Assembly: GCF_004349105.1 (NCBI RefSeq)
Contig: NZ_SMLB01000010.1
Location: 1 to 64,000 of the forward strand
DNA from: Jiangella aurantiaca
GTDB taxonomy: Bacteria > Actinomycetota > Actinomycetes > Jiangellales > Jiangellaceae
Length of the DNA: 64,000 nt
Direction: 5' to 3'
Shown: positions 46,221 to 54,549 of the stretch, piece after piece
Layout of the letters: each line of letters begins with the position of its first letter
Position numbering within the stretch: position 1 is the stretch's first letter
Program-made: the position numbers and the translations under genes
The notes under the pieces: generated by a model
Told to the model about the DNA's origin: nothing
What the model saw: the letters and a program-made list of their open reading frames with translations, nothing else
Databases searched by the model: none

Positions 46221-46781
46221 TCAGACACCCCCTAGCCAGTCGGCGCGGAGCAGGCCCATCATGATGGTGTCGACCCGCTCACCGTCCCAGAGCAGCGACT
46301 CGCGCACCCGGCCCTCGACGACGAACCCGCACTTCTCGTACGACCGCTGCGCCCGCGGGTTGAACGCGTACACCTCGAGGCCGACCCGGTGCACGCCGAC
46401 CTCCTCGAACAGGTGGCGCAGCATCAGCTCGATCGACTCCGGGCCGAGCCCGCGGCCGCGATACTTCTCGACGAGGTCGATGCGGAAGCCGGCGGTCTCG
46501 TTGTCGGCGTCGAGGTTGTTGACGGCCAACCCGCCGGCATACTCGCCCGAGGCGGCGTCCTCGATGGCCCAGTCGAGGCGGTCGTCTTGCTCCGCTCGAC
46601 TGGCGCAGAACGCGTCGATGGCCTCGCGGGTGAACGTCTGGTGGGTGCCGGTGAGCCGGGCGGACTCGGGGTCGTGCAACGACTCGAACAGGGCGGCGGC
46701 GTGCTCCGGGCCGAGCGGGACCAGCCGGATGCGCTCGCCGGTCAGCGTGGGCGTGGTGGCCACGGCTGCTAGGTTGATCAC
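46221..46781 (-). CDS. GNAT family acetyltransferase (RimJ/RimL-like)
   Basis: 186 residues, GNAT fold. ERIRLVPLGPEHAAALFE at the start, GGLAVNNLDADNETAGFRI strand, then VEKYRGRGLGPESIELMLRHLF with the acetyl-CoA loop (RGRGLG) and VYAFNPRAQRSYEKCGFVVEGRVRE at the end. The combination is the RimJ/RimL class, which acetylates protein N-termini or small amines. No specific partner next to it. A terminator hairpin lies upstream between it and the giant repeat gene. Confidence 0.9.
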   Translation of the reverse strand: MINLAAVATTPTLTGERIRLVPLGPEHAAALFESLHDPESARLTGTHQTFTREAIDAFCASRAEQDDRLDWAIEDAASGEYAGGLAVNNLDADNETAGFRIDLVEKYRGRGLGPESIELMLRHLFEEVGVHRVGLEVYAFNPRAQRSYEKCGFVVEGRVRESLLWDGERVDTIMMGLLRADWLGGV

Positions 46782-46842
46782 GGGCTCTGTCTACCGGCCG
46801 GGCTGGACGTCCGGCAACAGGTTTTGCCGGCCAGCAAAGGCG

Positions 46843-46875
46843 AAGGCCCCTCGGAGTAAGGGTCCGAGGGGCCTT
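46843..46875. terminator. Perfect bidirectional terminator hairpin (copy A)
   Basis: AAGGCCCCTCGGA (46843-46855), loop GTAAGGG, TCCGAGGGGCCTT (46863-46875), then CTCTTT. Thirteen perfect pairs. A near-identical hairpin lies at 50990-51022. Confidence 0.85.
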
Positions 46876-47309
46876 CTCTTTCGACCAGAACCATCACGGC
46901 CGGATGAACCGGCCGGATGCTCGCCACCTCCGATGACGGCGGCTCGAGCGGCGGAGCTCACGGTGACCCGTGGGTATCCACAGCCCTTCCGGTCTGCCGT
47001 CCGGCTCCGTCAGCCGCCCCGCCCATCGGTGTGCGGTTCGCCGGGTCACCCCGACGTGGCGAACTGCCGTTCTCCGTCCGGCCCGCCCTCGACTCCTCGG
47101 TGCCTTTGACCAGGTCACCCCGGTTTTCCGGCTCCGAACTCGTCGATGACGATGGAGCATTTCTAGTCCTGTCGCGGGGGCTGCACAAGGGGGTTCGGCG
47201 AAGATTTCCGGACCGGGCCGTCACCCACAAGGCTGTCCACAAGTGGCTGAGCGTGCGCCGCCAGTTACCCACACCCCTGTGTACAAAATTTGTGGACAAC
47301 TCGGCCCAC
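46876..47309. other. Intergenic region with cluster of DnaA-box-like 9-mers
   Basis: No gene. Sites resembling the actinobacterial DnaA box TTGTCCACA: GTATCCACA 46974-46982, TCACCCACA 47221-47229, CTGTCCACA 47233-47241, TTACCCACA 47265-47273 and a perfect TTGTCCACA on the minus strand at 47291-47299. Four lie within 80 bases. No dnaA or dnaN nearby. Confidence 0.5.
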
Positions 47310-50300
47310 TCAGCGCCGGTTCAGCACCCGCGTGACGGCCGCGACGACCGTCGTGGCGAGCACCGCGCCGCAGAAGACGAGCCCGTACGCCACCACGAGG
47401 TCCAGCCCGCGCGGGTCCCAGGCGGAGTCCTGGCCGAGACTCAGGAGCGGGATCAGCAGGTCGAGGGCGTAGCCGAACGGGTTGAACGTCGGGTGGACGT
47501 TCACCTCGACCGGGTCCAGCTCCTTGGTCCAGAAGTACGCCGTCCCGAACGCCAGCAGGCCGACGAACCAGATCGCGGCCAGGCCGGGCCGATAGCCGAA
47601 GCCGACGGTGACGTCCTGCAGGTAGCCCCAGCCCTTCATCAGGAGCTGCCCGAACGTCGACGTGCCCAGCAGGTCGCGGCGGTGTCGCTGCCGGGCCAGC
47701 AGGACGGTGCGGGCGGCGGCGTCGTCGCCGGAGCGGCGGTAGTGGCTGGCCAGCTGCTCGTACACCTGGTGCTGGTAGCCGGTGGGGTCGCGGCGCAGCC
47801 AGGCCAGTGCGGTGTCGACGTCGGCGTCGCCGGGGTCGTCGAAGGTCAGGCCGGACAGCATGACCATCGACGTGTCGGTGGGGTCCATGACCAGGGTGCG
47901 GACCTCGGAGCCGCGCAGGTCGACGGCGATCTCGCCGGCCGGCAGCTCGACGGTGCCGGCCTGCAGCTCTGACAGGTCGATCAGCGCCCGGCCGCCGGTG
48001 GCTGTCGTGGTGGCGACACTCAGGTCGTTCATGAGGATCCGCCGGGCCACCACGGCTTCGTGCAACGAGACCAGCGGCCGCACCTGTTCGGTGCCGGCCG
48101 CGCGCGAGTCCGCGGCGTGGTCCTGGCTGATCGTCACCTCCTCGCAGGAGAGCTCGCCGATGTGCGCGCGGTCCAGCCGCACCTCGCCGACGATGGTCAG
48201 CGGGCCGTTCCCGGTCGACCGCCGCGAACCGAGCTCGACCGCCCCGGACACCTGCAGGTTCGGCGCGAACACCGCGGTCCGGCCCGGGTTCGTCAGCGTG
48301 GTGCGGCCGCGGACCAGCAGCCGGCCGGCCAGCACCGCCTCGGCCAGCGAGAACTGCCCGGTCAGCTCAACGTCGCGGCACTCCAGATTGCCCTCGACCT
48401 TGAGTCCGGAGGCCGCGACGATCTCCCCGACCGGGACGCGGCCGTCGTCCCGCTCGCCGGTCTCTCCGAGCAGCGCCGTCAGCACTACGCTGAAGCCCAC
48501 CTCGGCCCGCCGCAGCGCCACGCCGCCGGTCAGCTCGGCATCGCGGACGAGGAACGACCCGCCGACCGCGACCTGGGCGGCGTCGACGGCGAACCGGCCC
48601 GGGTGGTGATAGCTGCCGCCGTCGACGACGATGTCGCCGCCCACTCGGGACCGCGCGACGATGACCGCGCCGTCGACGTCCAGCCCGGTCAGCCGGCACA
48701 CGCCGCAGGTGACGTCGGGCAGCAGCAGCGCGGTCTGCCCGGGCGCGGCGAACTCGGCGTGCCGCAGGCTCAGCCCGGCCGAGAACGTCGACCCGGTGAG
48801 CCGCAGCGCACCGCGGAACACGCCGCCGTCGACCAGGAACTCGTCGGACATCGTCTGGATCGCACTGAACACGATCGGCCCGTCGGTCGACCCGATGCCG
48901 TGCCCGGCCAGCGTCGAGCCGCTGAGCACGAACCGGCGCCGCACGTGCGCCTGATCGAACGAGACGGTGCCCTCGATCTCGGCCTGCTCGAACGAGACCT
49001 TGCCGCCGACCTGCACGCCGGTGGCGTCGAGCGCCCGGTGGTCGGGTCGGTGCAGCACGGCGCCGTCGAGCACGAGGTCGCCGCCGACCTTGCCGTCGCG
49101 CATCACCACGCCGCCGTCGGCCCAGAAGCCGCCGAGGTCGGTCGAGTACGGGTCGTTGCCGACGACGAGGTCGCCACGGACCTCGATGCGCGGCGCGATG
49201 AGCGCGTTGCCGTCGGGGTTGTAGATCTGCGCGCCGGTGAGCACGACGCTGTCGGCGACCGCCGCGGTGAGCCGGACGGCGCCGTCGCAGACCAGGCCGC
49301 GGGCGGTGAACCGGCCGTCGACCCGCAGGCCGATGGCGTCGACGCCCATGCCGGACGCCTCGATGTAGGCTCCGCGCAACAGGACGTCGCTGCGGACCCG
49401 TGCCTGGAACAGCCGCAGCTGGCCCTGCACCCGCACGCCGTCCATGGCCAGGCTCTTGCCGAGGTCGGCGTGGGCGAGGTCGACGTCGCCGCGGCAGCGG
49501 AACCGGCGCCCGAGTACCAGCCGCTCGCCGATGACGGCCCGCGACGCGGCCAGCGCGCGGTAGCCGCCGTCGAGGTTGGCGCCGCTGAGGAAGACCGCCG
49601 CGCCGACGCGGATGCCCTTGATGTTCAGCCCGCCCATGGCGGACAGCCGCTCGAGGTTGAGGTCGCGCCGGACCGTCGCCGACTGCAGGCTCACCGCCCA
49701 GGAGTCGTCGGGGTTGGTGACCCGGGTGCCGACCAGCCGGACCGAGGTCGCCTCCATCTCGTCCAGCATCACCCGGCCGACCAGCCGGGCGCGGTCGGCG
49801 ACCAGGGAGCCGACCGCGGCGCCGATGCCGACCATCGCGTACCCGCCGGGGTTGCTGATCTCGACGCCGCGCAGCGCGAGGGTGTCGCGGACGACGCCGC
49901 GCGGGATCAGCATGCGGCCGAGGATGCGGGTGCCGTTCTCGGCCTCCAGCCGGTCGGCCTCGATGTCGCTGGCGACGAGCGCGTCGCCGCCGGGGTTGGC
50001 CAGCACCGCGGCGTCGAACACGACGCTGCCGGCGATCGTCGCGTGGCCGAGGTCGACGGTGCCGCTGCAGCGCAGGCCGCGGCCCTGCACCCCGCCCGCC
50101 ACCAGCCGGCGGGCGTCCAGCGCCACGCCGTGCCGGTTGCGCAGGACGGCGTCGGTGAGGTCGACCCGCCCGGCCACCGTCGCGCCGGACAGCACGATCG
50201 GGCCGCGGACGCGGGCACCGACCAGGCCGAGCCCGCCGTCGACCCGCAGCCGCTCGGCGTCGACGGCCTCGCCGGACGACGCGAACAGCCGCGCCCGGGT

Positions 50301-50852
50301 GAGCAGCAGGTCGCCGCCGACGCTGAGGTTGCGGGCGTGGAACAGCGTCGAGTGGCCGTGGAACCGGCTGTCCTCGAACGACGCCGACCGATGCACGTGG
50401 GTGTCGACCATGCTCACCGAGCCGACCAGGCACTCGCGCACGGCCAGCGCGTTCTGGACGTCGACGGACTCCGTGCGCAGGTCGGGCACCCGGCAGCGGA
50501 CCAGTTCGACGCCGGCCGCGGTCAGGTCCGCGAGCACGAGGATGTCGTCGATCCAGCACATGTCCAGCCGCAGCGGCCGCTCCAGCCGCCCGTCGCGCAG
50601 CTGCAGGCCGCCGGTGATGCGCGCGCCGGTGAGCCGGACAGCGGCGCCGGGCACGCCGCCGGCGTCGCGGAGCAGCTCGTCGACGACGCGGGCGCGGACG
50701 GTGCGCGACTCGTCCCAGGCGTCGCCGGACTCGACCGAGCGGGGGTCGATGTCGCGCCCGAGGTCGGCCTCGCCGCCGCGCGCCACGGCCGACCGCAGCG
50801 CCGACTCGGCGCGGCTGAGCCTGTCGCGCACCCTGCCTCCCGGTCCGGCCAT
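47310..50852 (-). CDS. Giant repeat (beta-helix-like) membrane protein of unknown function
   Basis: 1180 residues from ATG 50852 (GAGGGTGAG just before; a TTG 27 bases upstream is the alternative). About residues 60-1000 consist of many degenerate repeats of roughly 20 residues with strands such as GGLQLRDGRLERPLRLD, GDLLLTRARL, GPIVLSGATVAGRVDL, GKVSFEQAEIEGTVSF, i.e. G-hydrophobic-x-hydrophobic spaced by A/x turns, the look of a right-handed parallel beta-helix. The C-terminus has an alpha-helical section (YEQLASHYRRSGDDAAARTVLLARQ) and about three membrane helices (LAAIWFVGLLAFGTAYFW; VVAYGLVFCGAVLATTVV). Similar actinomycete proteins are often labelled oxidoreductase without evidence. Probably a membrane-anchored scaffold or surface ruler (inference). 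Confidence 0.75.
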   Translation of the reverse strand: MAGPGGRVRDRLSRAESALRSAVARGGEADLGRDIDPRSVESGDAWDESRTVRARVVDELLRDAGGVPGAAVRLTGARITGGLQLRDGRLERPLRLDMCWIDDILVLADLTAAGVELVRCRVPDLRTESVDVQNALAVRECLVGSVSMVDTHVHRSASFEDSRFHGHSTLFHARNLSVGGDLLLTRARLFASSGEAVDAERLRVDGGLGLVGARVRGPIVLSGATVAGRVDLTDAVLRNRHGVALDARRLVAGGVQGRGLRCSGTVDLGHATIAGSVVFDAAVLANPGGDALVASDIEADRLEAENGTRILGRMLIPRGVVRDTLALRGVEISNPGGYAMVGIGAAVGSLVADRARLVGRVMLDEMEATSVRLVGTRVTNPDDSWAVSLQSATVRRDLNLERLSAMGGLNIKGIRVGAAVFLSGANLDGGYRALAASRAVIGERLVLGRRFRCRGDVDLAHADLGKSLAMDGVRVQGQLRLFQARVRSDVLLRGAYIEASGMGVDAIGLRVDGRFTARGLVCDGAVRLTAAVADSVVLTGAQIYNPDGNALIAPRIEVRGDLVVGNDPYSTDLGGFWADGGVVMRDGKVGGDLVLDGAVLHRPDHRALDATGVQVGGKVSFEQAEIEGTVSFDQAHVRRRFVLSGSTLAGHGIGSTDGPIVFSAIQTMSDEFLVDGGVFRGALRLTGSTFSAGLSLRHAEFAAPGQTALLLPDVTCGVCRLTGLDVDGAVIVARSRVGGDIVVDGGSYHHPGRFAVDAAQVAVGGSFLVRDAELTGGVALRRAEVGFSVVLTALLGETGERDDGRVPVGEIVAASGLKVEGNLECRDVELTGQFSLAEAVLAGRLLVRGRTTLTNPGRTAVFAPNLQVSGAVELGSRRSTGNGPLTIVGEVRLDRAHIGELSCEEVTISQDHAADSRAAGTEQVRPLVSLHEAVVARRILMNDLSVATTTATGGRALIDLSELQAGTVELPAGEIAVDLRGSEVRTLVMDPTDTSMVMLSGLTFDDPGDADVDTALAWLRRDPTGYQHQVYEQLASHYRRSGDDAAARTVLLARQRHRRDLLGTSTFGQLLMKGWGYLQDVTVGFGYRPGLAAIWFVGLLAFGTAYFWTKELDPVEVNVHPTFNPFGYALDLLIPLLSLGQDSAWDPRGLDLVVAYGLVFCGAVLATTVVAAVTRVLNRR

Positions 50853-50989
50853 CTCACCCTCGCCGTTGTCGGTGATCAATGTAACGGCTGCGGCAAAGCG
50901 GTTGTATGCGGACAGACCAACTCGAACGGATCCCGGCGATACGCCGTGTCGTTACGCGGCGTTCATCCGCGCATGCGATAAGAATCGAG

Positions 50990-51022
50990 AAGACCCCTCG
51001 GGGTAAGGGTCCGAGGGGTCTT
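50990..51022. terminator. Bidirectional terminator hairpin (copy B)
   Basis: AAGACCCCTCGG (50990-51001), loop GGTAAGGGT, CCGAGGGGTCTT (51011-51022), then TCAT. Twelve pairs. Compared with the copy at 46843 the fourth pair is A-T in place of G-C on both arms, while the loop stays the same. Confidence 0.8.
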
Positions 51023-51064
51023 TCATCTGCGCCGACATCGACGCGGACGGGTCCATACGCACCG

Positions 51065-51096
51065 TGACCCACAGGTTGTGGATCAGTTGTGGAAAG
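51065..51096. promoter_or_regulatory. Second group of DnaA-box-like 9-mers
   Basis: TGACCCACA (51065-51073), TGATCCACA on the minus strand (51077-51085) and CTTTCCACA on the minus strand (51088-51096) lie within 32 bases, just after the stop of the META gene (51131) in leftward sense and before hairpin copy B. Each has one to two mismatches to TTATCCACA or TTGTCCACA. Confidence 0.4.
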
Positions 51097-51130
51097 CCGC
51101 GCCGAACCGTGACAAACGGCGCCGCCACTG

Positions 51131-51922
51131 TCAACCGGCCGACACCGCCTGCAACCCGGAACCGCTCGGCGCCTCCAGCGACAGCCGGTTGCTCGTGATG
51201 GAGAACCGGACCTCGCCGTCCAGCGCCGCCAGCACGACGTCCTCGACGTACGCCGCCGCGCCGTCGCAGGCCACCTCGGTCGTCACGAGGTCGGCGACCG
51301 TGAGGGTGTCGCCGTCGACCGTGACGATGCCGTTGATCTCATTGCAGCCGGTGTGGCCGGTGAGCGCGTCGCCGTCGATGCGCAGGAACGGCGCGATGCC
51401 GACCGGCACGGACGACGCCGTCTCGCCGTCGGTGAGCCCGTCGACGTCCCACCGCCGGCCGGTCAGGTCGACCGGCGGCTCCAGCACGTCGCGGTCGGTC
51501 AGCGACACCACCAAGTCGCCCGCGGTGAGGACGAGGGTGGCGTCATCGGCCAGCTCCCAGGCCGGTTCGGCGGCCAGCAGGTCGGTGAGCCAGGCGTCGG
51601 AGGCCATGACCTCCGGCTCGCAGCCCAGCTCCGTCAGCCCGAGGTCAGCGCCGACCAGGCGGCCACCCGACAGCTCGACCGGCCCGTTGGCGCTGTTGCA
51701 GCCCGCCGTGGCCAGCAGCCGGCCGTCGTCGGTGAAGTGGAGGTTCAGCGGCCCGCCGCCGGGGATGCCGACGTCCTCGGTGGAGACGAACGTGCGGCCG
51801 GCCAGCTCGGCGCCGTCGCCGTCAGTGTCGGTCGCATCGTCCGCGCCTGCGGCGGCATCGCCGCAGGCGGCCAGGAGCAGCACGACGCCCAGCAGGCCCA
51901 GGCCACCGGCCGGGCGTCGCAT
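51131..51922 (-). CDS. META (HslJ-like) lipoprotein, two domains
   Basis: 263 residues. Lipobox LLAAC (lipidated Cys20). Two META/HslJ-type domains in tandem: the first has GRTFVSTEDVG and LATAGCNSANGPVEL with a Cys in ELGCEPEVMASDAW, the second GRRWDVDGLTDG, LTGHTGCNEINGIVTV and VACDGAAAYVEDVVL. The paired Cys of each domain (GCN and GC/AC) are typical and may form a disulfide. Function of HslJ proteins is stress-related but unclear. Starts one base after the stop of the one-domain META gene, so the two genes form an operon. Confidence 0.88.
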   Translation of the reverse strand: MRRPAGGLGLLGVVLLLAACGDAAAGADDATDTDGDGAELAGRTFVSTEDVGIPGGGPLNLHFTDDGRLLATAGCNSANGPVELSGGRLVGADLGLTELGCEPEVMASDAWLTDLLAAEPAWELADDATLVLTAGDLVVSLTDRDVLEPPVDLTGRRWDVDGLTDGETASSVPVGIAPFLRIDGDALTGHTGCNEINGIVTVDGDTLTVADLVTTEVACDGAAAYVEDVVLAALDGEVRFSITSNRLSLEAPSGSGLQAVSAG

Positions 51923-51923
51923 G

Positions 51924-52424
51924 TCAGAGGTCCGTGGACGGGGCGTCGGACATCACCATCGTCAGCGAGTTGCCGTCGGCGTTGGTCAGCGTCAGCGTGT
52001 CGCCGGACGCCTCGACCGTGACCTCGCCGCTGAGCACCTGCAGCATCGAGTTGTCGATCTGCCCGAGGTCGCCGGAGCAGCCGCGGCGGGTGGAGATGAG
52101 CGGCTGGAAGGTGATGCTGGAGTCGCCCACCTCGGCCGATCCGCTGAAGCCGTTGCATCCGGTGGAGCCGGTGACGTCGCCGTTCTCGTCGATCTCGAAG
52201 TAGGCCTCCGGGTCGGACGGGCCGGCGACCGTCGCGCCGGTGGCCTGCAGCTCCTCGAGCACCCACCGGCTGCCGACGATCGGCACGGCCGGCTCGGTGG
52301 AACCGTCGGATCCGGAGTCGCCAGGGACGGCGGTGGTGTCGTCGCCGCTGTCGTTGCCGCCGCAAGCCGCCAGCAGGGCGATGCCGGCCACCGCGGCGAG
52401 GGTTCCTAGTCGTCGCATAACCAT
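51924..52424 (-). CDS. META (HslJ-like) lipoprotein, one domain
   Basis: 166 residues (or 164 from the second ATG at 52418). Lipobox LLAAC, a Ser/Asp/Gly linker and a single META domain: [53 protein letters not shown]. It shares the GCNxF/GC pattern with the neighbouring two-domain protein and was likely the template for it by duplication. Exported and anchored in the membrane. Confidence 0.88.
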   Translation of the reverse strand: MVMRRLGTLAAVAGIALLAACGGNDSGDDTTAVPGDSGSDGSTEPAVPIVGSRWVLEELQATGATVAGPSDPEAYFEIDENGDVTGSTGCNGFSGSAEVGDSSITFQPLISTRRGCSGDLGQIDNSMLQVLSGEVTVEASGDTLTLTNADGNSLTMVMSDAPSTDL

Positions 52425-52526
52425 GGGACGGGCGCGGGGCCTTCGCCGTTCCTGGGTTGCGCGAAGTTACCGACAAGTAGCACCATGGGGTTACCGGCTG
52501 GTAGCAACGGGCTGACGGAGGATGCG

Positions 52527-54386
52527 ATGAGCCACTACAGGTCCAACCTGCGCGACATCGAGTTCGTGCTGTTCGACGTGTTCGGCAGCGACGCGCAGCT
52601 GGGCAACGGGCGCTACGAGGAGTTCGACACCGACACCGTGCGCAGCATCCTGGCCGAGGTCGACCGCATGAGCCGCGAGGACCTCGCCGCCTCGTACGCC
52701 GAATCCGACCGCACCCCGCCGGTCTACGACCCCGCCGCCCGCACCGTCACCATCCCTGAGTCGTTCAAGAAGAGCTTCGCCACGCTGATGGACTCCGAGT
52801 TGTGGCGCTTCGCGCTACCCGAGGGCCTCGGCGGCACGCCTCTGCCGCCGTCGGTGTTCTGGGGCGCCGCCGAGCTGATCCTCGGCTCCAACGCCGCCGC
52901 CTGGATGTACGCGTCCGGCCCGTCGTTCGCCAGCGTCATCTGGCGCAACGGCACCGACGCGCAGAAGCGCATCGCCGAGATCATGATCGACCGCCGGTGG
53001 GCGGCCACCATGGTGCTCACCGAGCCCGACGCCGGCTCCGACGTCGGCGCCGGCGCCACCAAGGCGCACCCGCAGCCCGACGGCACCTGGCACATCGAGG
53101 GCGTCAAGCGGTTCATCACGTCCGGCGAGCACGACATGAGCGAGAACATCGTCCACCTCGTGCTGGCCCGGCCGGTCGGCGTCGAGGGCGTCGGCGGCCC
53201 GGGCACCAAGGGGCTGTCGCTGTTCATCGTGCCGAAGTTCCGGTTCGACCCCGAGACCGGCGAGCTGGGCGGGCGCAACGGCGTCTACGCCACGAACGTC
53301 GAGAAGAAGATGGGCCTCAAGGTCTCGTCCACGTGCGAACTCACCTTCGGCGACGGCGAGCCGGCGACCGGCTGGCTGCTCGGCGACGTTCACGACGGCA
53401 TCGCGCAGATGTTCCAGGTCATCGAGTACGCCCGCATGATGGTGGGCACGAAGGCCATCGCCACGCTCTCCTCCGGCTACCTCAACGCGCTCGACTACGC
53501 CAAGGAGCGGGTCCAGGGCGCCGACCTCACCCGGGCCACCGACAAGTCCGCGCCCCGGGTCACGATCACCCACCACCCAGACGTGCGCCGCTCGCTCATG
53601 ACGCAGAAGGCGTACGCCGAAGGCATGCGGGCACTGGTGCTCTACACCGCCACCATGCAGGACGCCGTCGCGGCCGCGGCAGCGCGGGGCGAGACCGACG
53701 AGCATGCCGAGCGGGTCAACGACCTGCTGCTGCCGATCGTCAAGGGTTACGGGTCGGAGCGGTCCTGGGTGCTGCTCGGTTCGGAGTCGCTGCAGACCTT
53801 CGGCGGCTCGGGCTTCCTGCAGGACTACCCGCTCGAGCAGTACGTCCGCGACGCCAAGATCGACACCCTGTACGAGGGCACCACGGCCATCCAGGGCCAG
53901 GACTTCTTCTTCCGCAAGATCGTGCGCGACAACGGGCAGGCGATCGGCTGGCTGTCGCAGCAGATCCAGCAGACCGTCGACGACGAGCTCGGCGGCGGGC
54001 GGCTGAAGGTCGAGCGGGAGCAGCTGGCCAAGGCGCTCCAGGCCGTCCAGGGCATCCTCGGCACGATGGTCGGCTTCCTCATGTCGGCCGACGAGCGCGC
54101 GGAAGGCGGCGACGTCCGCAACGTCTACAAGGTCGGCCAGAACACCACCCGGCTGCTGCTCGCCGCCGGCGACCTCGTCGTCGCCTGGCTGCTGCTCCGC
54201 CAGGCGGCCGTGGCCCTGACCAAGCTGGACGGCGACGTACCGGCCAAGGACCAGGCGTTCTACGAGGGCAAGGTAGCGGCCGCGCAGTTCTTCGCCCGCC
54301 AGGTGCTGCCGCGGCTGGCGTCCGAGCGGGCCGTGGCCGAGGCCACCGACAACGCACTGATGGACCTCGACGAGGCCGCCTTCTGA
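52527..54386 (+). CDS. Acyl-CoA dehydrogenase, long form
   Basis: 619 residues from ATG 52527 (GGAGG upstream). Acyl-CoA dehydrogenase fold with FAD motifs [17 protein letters not shown] (164-180) and KRFITSGEH (194-202), catalytic Glu450 in [14 protein letters not shown], and a C-terminal extension of about 150 residues typical of the DmdC/FadE5-like branch. A substrate-shielding N-terminal segment ([17 protein letters not shown]) is the one found in this branch. It probably oxidises a mid- to long-chain or branched acyl-CoA. Independent transcription unit with a hairpin behind it. Confidence 0.92.
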   Translation: MSHYRSNLRDIEFVLFDVFGSDAQLGNGRYEEFDTDTVRSILAEVDRMSREDLAASYAESDRTPPVYDPAARTVTIPESFKKSFATLMDSELWRFALPEGLGGTPLPPSVFWGAAELILGSNAAAWMYASGPSFASVIWRNGTDAQKRIAEIMIDRRWAATMVLTEPDAGSDVGAGATKAHPQPDGTWHIEGVKRFITSGEHDMSENIVHLVLARPVGVEGVGGPGTKGLSLFIVPKFRFDPETGELGGRNGVYATNVEKKMGLKVSSTCELTFGDGEPATGWLLGDVHDGIAQMFQVIEYARMMVGTKAIATLSSGYLNALDYAKERVQGADLTRATDKSAPRVTITHHPDVRRSLMTQKAYAEGMRALVLYTATMQDAVAAAAARGETDEHAERVNDLLLPIVKGYGSERSWVLLGSESLQTFGGSGFLQDYPLEQYVRDAKIDTLYEGTTAIQGQDFFFRKIVRDNGQAIGWLSQQIQQTVDDELGGGRLKVEREQLAKALQAVQGILGTMVGFLMSADERAEGGDVRNVYKVGQNTTRLLLAAGDLVVAWLLLRQAAVALTKLDGDVPAKDQAFYEGKVAAAQFFARQVLPRLASERAVAEATDNALMDLDEAAF

Positions 54387-54424
54387 CCCGTCGGCCACGC
54401 GGCTGACCGCCGCCTCACTACGTC

Positions 54425-54459
54425 GGCCCTCGGACCGTTCCGCCCACGGTCCGGGGGCC
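54425..54459 (+). terminator. Hairpin terminator after acyl-CoA dehydrogenase
   Basis: GGCCCTCGGACCGT (54425-54438), loop TCCGCCC, ACGGTCCGGGGGCC (54446-54459): 14 pairs with one G-U, 38 bases after the stop. Confidence 0.75.
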
Positions 54460-54499
54460 GTCGCCGTAGCGGTTGACCGCCGCTCCGCCTCCCATTTAT

Positions 54500-54534
54500 T
54501 CTGTTATACAGATAGCAACTTCCGAATAGTGGAA
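54500..54534 (+). promoter_or_regulatory. Malate synthase upstream sites
   Basis: TCTGT-TAT-ACAGA (54500-54512) is a symmetric site; overlapping it, GTTATACAGATAG (54503-54515) read on the minus strand is CTATCTGTATAAC, which fits a motif also found before the malic enzyme/IclR and glcD genes. TTCC-N7-GGAA follows (54520-54534). These end 15 bases before the ATG. Confidence 0.5.
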
Positions 54535-54549
54535 AACCAGGAGAGCGCG

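Noticed and set aside
46974-47299. Replication origin (oriC)
   Set aside because: DnaA-box-like sites are present but there is no dnaA, dnaN, recF or rpmH, and no AT-rich unwinding region.
48060-50981. 973-codon plus-strand open frame over the giant repeat gene
   Set aside because: Composition is a reverse-strand echo of the repeats (RxQxVADxD); no start with a ribosome site; the minus-strand frame has a membrane-anchored, sensible protein.
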